Origin: Nocardia camponoti
GTDB taxonomy: Bacteria > Actinomycetota > Actinomycetes > Mycobacteriales > Mycobacteriaceae
DNA length: 64,000 bases
Assembly: GCF_014646135.1 (NCBI RefSeq)
Contig: NZ_BMMW01000004.1
Span: 478,245 to 542,244, forward strand
Reading direction: 5' to 3'
A program made the position numbers and the translations under genes. The notes beneath the pieces were generated by a model. The model worked only from the letters and a program-made list of their open reading frames with translations, ran no database searches and was not told where the DNA came from. This document shows positions 42,169-50,139 of the stretch, one piece after another. Position 1 is the stretch's first letter. Each line of letters opens with the position of its first letter.

Positions 42169-42564
42169 ATGGCCACTCTCGCCGAGAATTTGCTGCTGCT
42201 GTTGGTCCGCGTGATCGTCGGCGTCGCGTTTATCGCCGGGTCACGAACCGCACTCAAAGACGTGCCCGCGTTCGCGCAACGCAATAACGTCCCGATGCCT
42301 ATCGCTTGGTTTACCGGCATCGCCGAACTGCTTGGCGCGATTGGCATTCTGCTCGGTCTGTGGGTTTTCTTGCCCGCACTCGGACTGATGGCGTTGATGC
42401 TCGGCGCCGGTTCGATGAAGGTTTTCGTGTGGAAAACCGGCTACTGGGCGAATAAGAACGGCTGGGAATACGACCTGATGCTTTTCACGTTCTGCGCGGT
42501 GCTCGTGAAGTGGGGCGCTGGCGATTTCTCGATCGACGGGATTATCGACGCGGTCCGCGACTGA
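42169..42564 (+). CDS. DoxX family membrane protein
   Basis: 131 aa with four transmembrane helices. DoxX pattern: LLLLVRVIVGVAFIAGSRTAL, then PIAWFTGIAELLGAIGILLGL, LPALGLMALMLGAGSMKVFV, and the terminal DLMLFTFCAVLVKWGAGDFS. DoxX-like proteins are widespread, with reported links to thiol stress and respiratory complexes in mycobacteria; nothing here specifies the role. Ends before a strong shared terminator. Confidence 0.88.
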   Translation: MATLAENLLLLLVRVIVGVAFIAGSRTALKDVPAFAQRNNVPMPIAWFTGIAELLGAIGILLGLWVFLPALGLMALMLGAGSMKVFVWKTGYWANKNGWEYDLMLFTFCAVLVKWGAGDFSIDGIIDAVRD

Positions 42565-42578
42565 CCCAAGCAAACGAC

Positions 42579-42607
42579 AAGAGCCCCCGAACAATTCGGG
42601 GGCTCTT
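42579..42607. terminator. Bidirectional intrinsic terminator
   Basis: Perfect 13-bp stem AAGAGCCCCCGAA / TTCGGGGGCTCTT with a 3-nt loop between convergent genes (DoxX and AurF-like). Confidence 0.85.
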
Positions 42608-42621
42608 CGCGTTGAGGGCAA

Positions 42622-43596
42622 TCAGGCGCGACGCGCGGGCTCGCTGCGGTAACGCGACGCCGAACCGTCGATACCGAGCAACTTCCACACCCGCTTGGCG
42701 ACGGGGTTCATGATCCCGGCCGACGTCGCGAGCGCACGGACGTCGGCGAAGATGTCGCGCATCTGCGCCCGCGACTCCGGCGCCGACCAGTACGCCTCAC
42801 GCATCACGTAGTCGGGAACCTCGAACTTCTCGACGAACTCTTTCGGCGGCGTCGCGATCATCGACATCATGACCCGCATTGCCGCCGGGAAAAGCAGCGA
42901 CAGCACGAACTTGGTGACCGGGTGCGCTTCGGGGACATTGCGCTTGAGGTATTCGTGCGCGAAGGAGATATGCCGAGCTTCCTCAGCCACGTGGATCTGC
43001 ATCACGCGCTGCACGATCGGGTGCATTTGAGTGTCGCCGCGCAACAGCGACTTTTGCAGGTGATCGATCGGCTCTTCGCCGCCAAGGATCATGGTGAAGA
43101 AGAAGGTCGGGAAGTACTTCACCGCGGGCCAGATGATCAGCGTGAGCTTGCGGTCGATGCTGCCCATGCCAACGACATCGAGGTAACCGATGCGGTTGAT
43201 CGCTTCCTGGAACATCATCGTGTGGTTGCACTCTTCGGCAGCCTCGTGGGTGATGTAGCGGAACTCGGCGCTGCCGTTAGGCACCGAGACGAGGTACTGC
43301 ATCAGACCACGGATGAGCAGCTGCTCGAAGTCGAGGCCGACCTTGGCGATGGACGCCTGACGCCACATCCCCATCTGGATCTGCCGCTCGACCGGCTGCG
43401 CCAAATACCAGGGGTGACGCCCAAGCGGCTCCTCGCGCGGCAGAATCCAGCGCGGGTCGTTAGCGATAATCGCGAACTCGGGCGACTCCCAGTCGATGTC
43501 GACGTACGGGTCGAAATGCCGGTTGACCGAGCCTTCAGACAGGGCGTTCAGGATCTCGTCGTAGCTCGCGGGATCTGGTGCGATCGACAACGTCAT
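42622..43596 (-). CDS. AurF-like di-iron oxygenase
   Basis: 324 aa from ATG 43596 with GGAGGAG 5 nt upstream. Di-iron ligands of the AurF family are visible as helical motifs: FEQLLIRGLMQYL, ITHEAAEECNHTMMFQE (E...EExxH type), and IHVAEEARHISFAHEYL (EExxH). AurF enzymes oxidise arylamines to nitro compounds, but many actinobacterial members have unknown substrates. It lies 86 bp downstream of fabH on the same strand, with a palindromic site between, so the two may be co-regulated lipid-modifying steps. Confidence 0.85.
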   Translation of the reverse strand: MTLSIAPDPASYDEILNALSEGSVNRHFDPYVDIDWESPEFAIIANDPRWILPREEPLGRHPWYLAQPVERQIQMGMWRQASIAKVGLDFEQLLIRGLMQYLVSVPNGSAEFRYITHEAAEECNHTMMFQEAINRIGYLDVVGMGSIDRKLTLIIWPAVKYFPTFFFTMILGGEEPIDHLQKSLLRGDTQMHPIVQRVMQIHVAEEARHISFAHEYLKRNVPEAHPVTKFVLSLLFPAAMRVMMSMIATPPKEFVEKFEVPDYVMREAYWSAPESRAQMRDIFADVRALATSAGIMNPVAKRVWKLLGIDGSASRYRSEPARRA

Positions 43597-43632
43597 CGGT
43601 GTCTCCTCCATAGTGCGGTAGCCCCAGAATAC

Positions 43633-43649
43633 TGTGACACCGCGTCACA
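43633..43649 (-). promoter_or_regulatory. Perfect palindrome upstream of the AurF-like gene
   Basis: TGTGAC-ACCGC-GTCACA, 6-bp arms around 5 bp, centred 45 bp before the AurF-like ATG. It looks like a regulator operator. Its half-sites resemble CRP-type boxes, but the spacing (TGTGA-N7-TCACA) is one base longer than the CRP consensus. Confidence 0.55.
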
Positions 43650-43682
43650 CGCAAGGGTTATTGGGACATATAGTCCCACACT

Positions 43683-44723
43683 TCACGCGACAATTGGCGG
43701 CAGGGCAACAACCTGTCCCGCGTACGCCAGCCCAGCACCAAAGCCCAGCAAGAGCGCGGTATCGCCCGGCTTCGCCGCACCCGAACGCAGCAGTTGCTCC
43801 ATCGCCATCGGAATCGACGCGGCGCTCGTGTTGCCCGACTCGACGATGTCGTGCGCGACCGCGACGTCATCGGGCAGCTCAAGCACCCGCACGAGCGCGT
43901 CGACAATGCGCAGGTTGGCCTGATGCGGAACGAACGCGTCGAGGTCGCTTGCCGCGACACCAGCGCGGTCGAGCGCGTCGCGGCACGCCTTCTCCAAAAA
44001 CGTGACAGCCCAACGGAATACCTCGGTTCCGTTCATCCGAATGTAGGGCCGCTCCGAGGTGGTCCCTGCCGCTTCGGCAGCGGCGACCTCAGCGAAATAC
44101 TGCTGAAAGTCCTTGTCCTGCTTGATCGCTGACGTTTTACTGCCGTCCGAACCCCACGCGACCGGGCCGATTCCCTCCTGCTCGGCTGGACCAACAACAA
44201 CCGCGCCCGCGCCGTCGGCGAAGATGAACGCCGTTCCGCGATCGTGCACGTCAAGCAGGTCGGTGAGGCGTTCGACGCCGATCACCAAAACACGTCGCGC
44301 CTGACCCGAACGCACCAGGTTCGCCGCGTCGGCGAGCGCGTAGCAAAACCCAGCGCAACCAGCGGAAATGTCGAACGCGGCAGTGTCGTGCATGCCGAGT
44401 TCGGTCGCGACAACCGCGCCCGCCGACGGCCCAAGCACCATCAGCGACGACGTCGCGAGGATGACGGTGTCGATCTGGGCGGCGTCAATGTCGGCGGCAG
44501 CGAGCGCGTCGCGGGCGGCGGCGACGCTCATCGAAACGATCGTCTCGTCCTCGCTCGCCCATCGACGCGCGGCAATGCCCGATCGAGTTTTGATCCACTC
44601 ATCGGAGGAGTCGATGGCGTCGACGATGTCGTGATTGGGCACAACGCGACGGGGTCGGTATACGCCAAGTCCCAAAATCGCGGCGTGGGCGACGGGAACT
44701 GCGGTGGCGATAGGCGTGGGCAT
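43683..44723 (-). CDS. 3-oxoacyl-ACP synthase III family protein (FabH-like)
   Basis: 346 aa. Thiolase-fold KAS III with the triad Cys123 (DISAGCAGFCYAL), His267 (FVPHQANLRI) and Asn298 (ESGNTSAASIP), plus the N-terminal DEWIKTRSGIAARR. It joins an acyl-CoA starter to malonyl-ACP, or makes a related condensation. In mycolata, KAS III links type I Fas products to the elongation system. However, this gene sits apart from fas and under its own TetR, so it may serve a specialised lipid pathway with the AurF-like enzyme. Confidence 0.9.
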   Translation of the reverse strand: MPTPIATAVPVAHAAILGLGVYRPRRVVPNHDIVDAIDSSDEWIKTRSGIAARRWASEDETIVSMSVAAARDALAAADIDAAQIDTVILATSSLMVLGPSAGAVVATELGMHDTAAFDISAGCAGFCYALADAANLVRSGQARRVLVIGVERLTDLLDVHDRGTAFIFADGAGAVVVGPAEQEGIGPVAWGSDGSKTSAIKQDKDFQQYFAEVAAAEAAGTTSERPYIRMNGTEVFRWAVTFLEKACRDALDRAGVAASDLDAFVPHQANLRIVDALVRVLELPDDVAVAHDIVESGNTSAASIPMAMEQLLRSGAAKPGDTALLLGFGAGLAYAGQVVALPPIVA

Positions 44724-44739
44724 GAGATCCTCTCCGCTA

Positions 44740-44792
44740 GTGAACCGATCGGTTCACCGGTGGTTCAGGTTTAACATGAACCGATCGGTTCA
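44740..44792. promoter_or_regulatory. Twin operators between fabH-like gene and tetR
   Basis: Two perfect palindromes: GTGAACCGATCGGTTCAC (44740-44757) and TGAACCGATCGGTTCA (44777-44792), centres 36 bp apart, both inside the 92-bp divergent intergenic region. The shared 16-bp core makes them near-certain binding sites for the adjacent TetR regulator, controlling both directions. Confidence 0.88.
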
Positions 44793-44815
44793 ATCAAGGT
44801 TTTGGAGGAGAAGGC

Positions 44816-45397
44816 ATGGCAGCCGGACCACGCGCCCGACTGATCGAGCACACCATCAAGACCGTGCAGGAACACGGTGTGCACGCCGCGGCGCTGAGCG
44901 AACTGCTCAAACGCAGCAACACGTCGCGCAACTCGCTCTACCAGCACTTCCCCGCGGGCAAGGCCGAGCTCATTCAGGTGTCGTCGCGGATCGTGTCAAG
45001 GCTGGTCTACAGCCACATCAGCACGATGGCTGACAACCTGCAAACCGCGCCGTCAGCGGCACAGTGGGTGCGTGAACTGCTCGCGTTTTGGCGCGCTCCA
45101 CTTGAGGCGACGGACTACGCGGCGGGGTCGTTCATGATGGCCGCCGCGCTCGACGAACTCGATCCAACGCTGCAATCCATCGCGGGCCAAGCCTTCGCGG
45201 AATGGACAGCGCGCCTGGCCGACGGCATCGTCGCGGCAGGGATCGACCGCGCGACGGCGGTTTCGCTCGCTGGCTTTCTGCTGACGACGATCGAGGGGAC
45301 GATCGTGCACAGCCGCGCGCTGAAGTCGGCGCACCCGTTCGACCAGGCGGTTACGCAGTTGAGCGTGTTGCTCAACGTGCATCTGTCGAAGCGTTAG
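44816..45397 (+). CDS. TetR family regulator (LmrA/YxaF-like)
   Basis: 193 aa from ATG 44816 with TTTTGGAGGAGAAGGC upstream. HTH at about residues 5-50 (ARLIEHTIKTVQEHGVHAAALSELL, read in parts; TSRNSLYQHFPAGKAELI). The NSLYQHFPAGK pattern and the C-terminal FAEWTARLADGIVAAGI stretch fit the LmrA/YxaF group. Divergent from the FabH-like gene with twin palindromic operators between. Presumed autorepressor and repressor of fabH/aurF-like genes, probably relieved by a fatty or aromatic ligand. Its stop overlaps the yaeQ-like stop. Confidence 0.9.
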   Translation: MAAGPRARLIEHTIKTVQEHGVHAAALSELLKRSNTSRNSLYQHFPAGKAELIQVSSRIVSRLVYSHISTMADNLQTAPSAAQWVRELLAFWRAPLEATDYAAGSFMMAAALDELDPTLQSIAGQAFAEWTARLADGIVAAGIDRATAVSLAGFLLTTIEGTIVHSRALKSAHPFDQAVTQLSVLLNVHLSKR

Positions 45398-45936
45398 GCG
45401 AGCGACTGCTCGGTGATCTCGGTGCGCAGGTTGGTGCCGTTGAGGTCGAGGTAGAGCTCGCCCTCGGTCACCGAGATGCTCGCGGTGTTGCGCCGCTGCA
45501 CGGCCGCCGCCGCGTCGTCGATGAAGGTGCGATCGAAGCTGAACAGCGGAATCGATTCGGCGCGGTGAATTTTTTTGCCCGCGTACCCGGCGAGGACTTT
45601 CGCCGGGTCGCGATGGGTGTAAACGACGGCGTCACCGGCGAGTTTGCTGCCGCGATGGATGCGGTCGGCATCGGGTGCGCCCACTTCGATCCACTTGGTG
45701 ACGCGGCCGGTCATGTCGCGGACCTGGACGGCGGGTTCGTCGGTTGCCGAGATGCCGCCTTCGCTGAAGACGATGCCCTCCTCGTACTGCAGGCAATACG
45801 CGAGCAACCGAGTGACCAGGTACTCGGTGGTTTCCGACGGGTGCTGCGCGACCCGAAGTTCGAAGTCTTCGTAGACGCCACGGTCGACGTCGGCGAGTTG
45901 GACAGCGAAGGTGTGCACGGTCGCGCTAATGGCCAT
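45394..45936 (-). CDS. YaeQ family protein
   Basis: 180 aa. YaeQ features: ATVHTFAVQLADVDRGVYED, LRVAQHPSETTEYLVTRLLA, YCLQYEEGIVFSEGG, KWIEVGAPDADRIHRGSKLA. It has a PD-(D/E)XK nuclease-like fold with unestablished biochemical activity; the enterobacterial homologue was first tied to haemolysin suppression. Convergent with tetR (4-bp stop overlap). Soluble and cytoplasmic. Confidence 0.92.
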   Translation of the reverse strand: MAISATVHTFAVQLADVDRGVYEDFELRVAQHPSETTEYLVTRLLAYCLQYEEGIVFSEGGISATDEPAVQVRDMTGRVTKWIEVGAPDADRIHRGSKLAGDAVVYTHRDPAKVLAGYAGKKIHRAESIPLFSFDRTFIDDAAAAVQRRNTASISVTEGELYLDLNGTNLRTEITEQSLA

Positions 45937-46101
45937 AAGGCTGATGAGCCTACCGGCAGCAAGCTCACGACCTGCAATCCAACGAAGTGAAGCAATTGAT
46001 TTTCAAAACTCACTCACGAGCGGGCGCCACGCTGCATACTCGTGGCTACGGTGACGCGCCACCGCAGTCTTGCGTTCATCTCAATCCCGGAGGGTAATCC
46101 C

Positions 46102-46338
46102 ATGTCTCTCGCCGTCACCGTCGGAAACGTCGACATTCTCACCCGCCACAAGTACGAGCGGTTGCAGTACACCGGTTCCGCGGGCATCGTCGCCGCGCTC
46201 GAAGACCAGCGCCTCGTAGACCGTTGGCGCGGGGAATTCCCCGCATGGACCGGCGAGCACTGGGCCTTCGACGCGGGCACCGAAAGCCCCGGCCGACTAC
46301 GCCCGATCAACGTCGCGGCGCATCGCCGGTCCGCGTAA
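46102..46338 (+). CDS. Small hypothetical protein
   Basis: 78 aa from ATG 46102 with GGAGGG 7 nt upstream, a strong reason to accept it. Reads MSLAVTVGNVDILTRHKYER, then LQYTGSAGIVAALEDQRLVD, then RWRGEFPAWTGEHWAF. No signal or membrane segment. No recognised family. Ends 5 bp before the stop of the convergent amidase gene. Confidence 0.72.
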   Translation: MSLAVTVGNVDILTRHKYERLQYTGSAGIVAALEDQRLVDRWRGEFPAWTGEHWAFDAGTESPGRLRPINVAAHRRSA

Positions 46339-46343
46339 CCGGC

Positions 46344-47744
46344 TTAGTCGAAGATGCGCGGGAACGGGCTCTCCGACTCAAGCTGGTAGGCAAGGTCAAG
46401 CAGCGTCGCCTCGTCACCGCGCGGGGCGGCGAGCTGCACCGAACCGGGCAGGCCGATCGGCAGCAACCCGTGCGGAACCGCGATGCCGGGGCCGCCACCA
46501 ATGTTGTTCAGCGGTGTAAAGCCAACGTAGTCAACAAGTTTGGTGAACAGCTCGTCGAACGGCTGATTCGGATCCAACTCGCCGATGAGCGGGGAAGGAT
46601 GCGAGAGCACCGGGGTCAACATCACGTCGATGCCGTCGAACTGCTCGTCGTAAATCGTTGTCCCCGAACGCAATCGCCACGCCGACGCCACGCTGGCGAG
46701 CGGGTTGCGCACCGCGACCTGAATCAGGCCGCGCGTGAACGGATCGAGACGCTCAGCGTCGAAGCTGCCGCGCTCGACAATGCGCATCGAAAGTGATTGC
46801 GCTAGCGCCATTCCCGCCCAGTAGCGCTTGAAATCGTCGACGAAACGCGGGTTGAGGTCGAGGCTCACCTCAACCAACTCGTGGCCGAGCCGCGCGAGGG
46901 TTTTCGCTGCCGAATCAAGGATCGCGCCGTTGTCGGGGTGCACTGGGCGACCGAGAATGTCGGCGCGAACGACGCCGATCCGGCGGAGCGTGTCGCTTGG
47001 GCCTGCGACCAGGCCGATCGGCGCCCACTTCGACGGCTTGCCGAAACCTTCAACGGCGGCAACGTAATTGGCGGTGTCGCGCACCGAGCGGGTCACGACG
47101 CCTTCGGCAAGCAGATTCACCGGCAAATTGCGTGCGCCCGGCTGGTCGAGCATGCGTTCGCGGGTGGTTTTCAGTCCGACAAGGCCCGTCGCCGCGGCGG
47201 GGATTCGGATCGAACCGCCGCCGTCGTTGGCATGTGCGATCGGCACCGCGCCCGCAGCGACGAGTGCGGCCGAGCCACCCGATGACGCGCCGGTTGAGTA
47301 GTTCGGGTTCCACGGGTTGCGGGTCGGCGGCGCGTCAGCGAACTCGGTGCTAGCGGTGAGGCCGAACTCGGGTAGTCGCGATTTGCCGAGCGCGATCACG
47401 CCCGAATGCAGGAACTGGGCGGCCGGTTCGCCGGTCAGTTTGGCCGGTTTGGGTGCGAACGCGACCGAGCCGTGGGCGGTCGGCAGGCCCTTGACGTCGA
47501 CGTTGTCCTTGATGAACGCGGGAACACCAGCGAAAACACCGACGGTTTCGGGCGCGGTTTGCGCCTGCGCGAAGGCTTCGATCTGGACCGCGTTGAGCGT
47601 GGGATCGACGGCACGCGTGCGGGCGATCGCCGCGTCGATGACCTCCCTGCGCGATACCTCGCCCGCGCGCAACGCGTCGGCAACTCCGGTCGCGTCGAGC
47701 GTGCCAAGGGCATCGTCGGTAAAACTGTGCACCGCGTGACTCAT
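46344..47744 (-). CDS. Amidase (amidase signature family)
   Basis: 466 aa from ATG 47744. Amidase signature Ser-cisSer-Lys triad: Lys in FIKDNVDVKG, cis-Ser in NDGGGSIRIPAAATGL and nucleophile Ser region STGASSGGSAALVAAG. Typical length for the family. It hydrolyses carboxamides or related substrates; Rv2363-like and other mycobacterial amidases share this shape, but the substrate is unknown. Upstream in-frame extension to 48245 is antisense to the TerD gene and rejected. No operon partners. Confidence 0.92.
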   Translation of the reverse strand: MSHAVHSFTDDALGTLDATGVADALRAGEVSRREVIDAAIARTRAVDPTLNAVQIEAFAQAQTAPETVGVFAGVPAFIKDNVDVKGLPTAHGSVAFAPKPAKLTGEPAAQFLHSGVIALGKSRLPEFGLTASTEFADAPPTRNPWNPNYSTGASSGGSAALVAAGAVPIAHANDGGGSIRIPAAATGLVGLKTTRERMLDQPGARNLPVNLLAEGVVTRSVRDTANYVAAVEGFGKPSKWAPIGLVAGPSDTLRRIGVVRADILGRPVHPDNGAILDSAAKTLARLGHELVEVSLDLNPRFVDDFKRYWAGMALAQSLSMRIVERGSFDAERLDPFTRGLIQVAVRNPLASVASAWRLRSGTTIYDEQFDGIDVMLTPVLSHPSPLIGELDPNQPFDELFTKLVDYVGFTPLNNIGGGPGIAVPHGLLPIGLPGSVQLAAPRGDEATLLDLAYQLESESPFPRIFD

Positions 47745-47877
47745 GGGCGAATGATAATCCGAAACGCAGCGGTTTCGCATCGGTAAGTTCTTTTCGATGC
47801 CGGACGTCGCGGCGGTGGCGCGCGGTCGGGCGGCCCGGCAGTATCGAAGGCGTGAATTGTCTGCCTTCGACTTCATC

Positions 47878-49266
47878 ATGACCGTGCTCGCACCGGGCGA
47901 AAACCGCCCCGCACCCGGGCCCGACCTCAGCGTCACCGTCGCCTGTTCCGCGCCCGTCGACGTGTCAGCGCTGCTCATCACCGCATCGGGGAAGGTGCGC
48001 GCCGACACCGACTTCGTCTTCTTCAACCAACCGAGCGCGCCCGGCGTGGTGTACCGGCACGGCAACGGCGGCCCCGACGTCGTCGACGTGCGCACTGCCG
48101 CTGTTCCCGCTGACATCGACCGCGTTGTTGTCACCGCGAGCCTAGATGGCAGGGGTCCAACGACTTTCGCGTCGGTTGGTTCGTTGACCGCGACGATTAG
48201 CGGACCGTCCGGGACCCTGACGTTCCCTGTTTCTGGGCTGACCACCGAAGCTGGCGTTGTGTGTGTCGAGATTTACCGCCGAGGGGGTGACTGGAAGGTC
48301 CGCGCGATCGGTCAGGGTTACGACAACGGATTGGCCGGAATCGCAACGGCTTACGGCGTGAACCTGGACGACCCGGAGCCCGCGTCGGCCCCCGCTGGTG
48401 GGTACGCCGCGGCACCGAACCAGCCCGGACATTCGGGCGGCAACGCAGCACCCAATCAGCCTCAACCTGGCGGCTACCCGTCAGCCCCGAATCACCCCGG
48501 TTTCTCACCTCAGCAAGGAGCTCAACCCGTGCACAGCGACCTCTTCGACCCGGCGCATGCCGAGGTCAACGGCCAGGGCATTCAGAAGCAGGGCGGCAAG
48601 ATGGTCAAGGTTGGGCTCAATGGTGAGGTCATGGCCCGTGCTGGCTCGATGGTCGCCTACCAGGGCGACCTGCAGTTCCAGGCGCTCGGTTCCGGCGGCA
48701 TCGGTCGCGCGATCCAGCAGCACCTCACCGGCGAAGGCGTTCCCCTGATGAAGGTCACCGGCCGCGGCGACCTCTTCCTCGCCAATAGTGCCGCTGACGT
48801 GCACATCATCGACCTGGACGGCACCGACGGCCTCACCATCAACGGCTCGAACGTCCTCGCCTTCGACTCCAGCCTGCGCTACGACATCGGCCGAGTGCAG
48901 GGCGCGGCGGGCTATTCATCGAACGCTGGTCTGTTCAACTGCGTGTTCACCGGACGCGGCCGCATCGCTATCACCACGCACGGCACCCCGGTGGTGATGA
49001 ACGTCGACCAGCCAACTTTCGCCGATCCGCAGGCGGCGGTGGCATGGTCGTCGAGCTTGCAGACCGGCATCAAACGCAACGACTCCTTCGGCCTCGGCCG
49101 CCTCATGGGCCGAAGCACCGGCGAAGGCACAACACTGTCGTTCACCGGCCGAGGTTTCGTGATCGTCCAACCATCCGAACTCCCCCCGGGCGGCTTCATC
49201 GGCGGCACCGGCGGCGGCACCCAGGCCGGCCACAGCGGCGGAATGTTCGGCGGCCTACTGGGTTAG
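47878..49266 (+). CDS. TerD-AIM24 fusion protein
   Basis: 462 aa; start set at ATG 47878 (MTVLAPGENRPAPGPDLSVT), although ATG 47797 is in frame and no ribosome-binding site is clear. N-terminal divergent TerD domain, residues 1-160 (VDVSALLITASGKVRADTDFVFFNQP, read in parts; GVVCVEIYRRGGDWKVRAIG). A Pro/Gly/Asn-rich linker with APNQPG repeats follows, then an AIM24 domain, residues 235-460 (GGKMVKVGLNGEVMARAGSM, TGRGDLFLANSAADVHIIDL). AIM24 domains are double-stranded beta-helix modules. The function of the fusion is unknown, presumably stress-related. Confidence 0.85.
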   Translation: MTVLAPGENRPAPGPDLSVTVACSAPVDVSALLITASGKVRADTDFVFFNQPSAPGVVYRHGNGGPDVVDVRTAAVPADIDRVVVTASLDGRGPTTFASVGSLTATISGPSGTLTFPVSGLTTEAGVVCVEIYRRGGDWKVRAIGQGYDNGLAGIATAYGVNLDDPEPASAPAGGYAAAPNQPGHSGGNAAPNQPQPGGYPSAPNHPGFSPQQGAQPVHSDLFDPAHAEVNGQGIQKQGGKMVKVGLNGEVMARAGSMVAYQGDLQFQALGSGGIGRAIQQHLTGEGVPLMKVTGRGDLFLANSAADVHIIDLDGTDGLTINGSNVLAFDSSLRYDIGRVQGAAGYSSNAGLFNCVFTGRGRIAITTHGTPVVMNVDQPTFADPQAAVAWSSSLQTGIKRNDSFGLGRLMGRSTGEGTTLSFTGRGFVIVQPSELPPGGFIGGTGGGTQAGHSGGMFGGLLG

Positions 49267-49292
49267 TCGACACCAACATAACGATTGACCTG

Positions 49293-49319
49293 CGCGAACG
49301 GTCTTTGCCACCGTTCGCG
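49293..49319 (+). terminator. Hairpin after the TerD-AIM24 gene
   Basis: CGCGAACGG (49293-49301) and CCGTTCGCG (49311-49319), 9-bp stem, 9-nt loop, 27 bp after the stop. No T-tract. The remaining 220 bp to the next gene shows nothing further. Confidence 0.5.
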
Positions 49320-49538
49320 GAGGATACTTTGACCGTTGCGTGGACGTCAGGATTGCTGGTCCGGCGCAACCATTGAGGCGGCAGACCGCCAGCGGCTGCT
49401 GCTTGGCCGTGTGCGGCTGGAACGACGCGTCAGCCCACTCGCGACGGCCGTGACCGCGCCCGTTTCCGCACGCAGGGGACCTCGCGCGACTACCAAATGG
49501 AGCGCGCCGCGTCCGCGCCTGCTCGGTTAGGACAGTTC

Positions 49539-50126
49539 ATGAAAGGGCGATTGGTTATGGTGGCCGCGGTTGGCGCGACCTTTGCGTTAGTTCAGGCGCA
49601 CGCGGCGCTCGACGTTACGGCGACGCAGTCAGTGAGTTCTTCGGTTGGCGAGATCCAGCTCGTGCAAAACGGCGGCAAACTGGGATCGAAGGACAAGCCC
49701 GTCCCGCTCGGCGACACCTTCGCGGTCGGCAAAGCGTGGAAGGTGAGCATCGTCAGCGTCAACCCGAACGCGACAGCGACGGTGCTGGCTGAGAACCAGT
49801 TCAACGACCCGCCCAAGGCGGGCAACCAGTTCGTCATCATCAACACGACGGCGCAATACGTTGGCGACGACACCGCGTCGCCGTGGCTCGACCTCGACTA
49901 CAAATTCCTTGGGTCGAAGGGCAACACCTACAGCACCTACGACGACAGTTGCGGCGTGATTCCCGAGCCGCTCGACGACGTGAGCGAGCTCTATCCCGAC
50001 GCGACAGCGACGGGCAACGTGTGCTTCTCGGTTCCCACCGATCAGATCGGCGGCGGCAAGATCGTCGTTGAGGACGACACCACGTTCACCTCGTCAGCGA
50101 AAGCGTTCTTCGCGACGAAGAAGTAG
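49539..50126 (+). CDS. Secreted DUF4352 domain protein
   Basis: 195 aa. Signal peptide MKGRLVMVAAVGATFALVQA followed by HAALD. DUF4352-type beta-sandwich: VPLGDTFAVGKAWKVSIVSV, PPKAGNQFVIINTTAQYVGD, SPWLDLDYKFLGSKGNTYST, and TGNVCFSVPTDQIGGGKIVV. Two cysteines (DDSCG and NVCFS) could form the disulphide of the fold. An extracellular or wall-exposed protein of unknown role. Single-gene unit; ends 14 bp before the convergent gene's stop. Confidence 0.85.
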   Translation: MKGRLVMVAAVGATFALVQAHAALDVTATQSVSSSVGEIQLVQNGGKLGSKDKPVPLGDTFAVGKAWKVSIVSVNPNATATVLAENQFNDPPKAGNQFVIINTTAQYVGDDTASPWLDLDYKFLGSKGNTYSTYDDSCGVIPEPLDDVSELYPDATATGNVCFSVPTDQIGGGKIVVEDDTTFTSSAKAFFATKK

Positions 50127-50139
50127 CAGGCCGTCGCGC

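Noticed and set aside
47745..48245. In-frame N-terminal extension of the amidase to 633 codons
   Set aside because: The extension is antisense to the TerD-AIM24 gene; the amidase family starts at the ATG at 47744.
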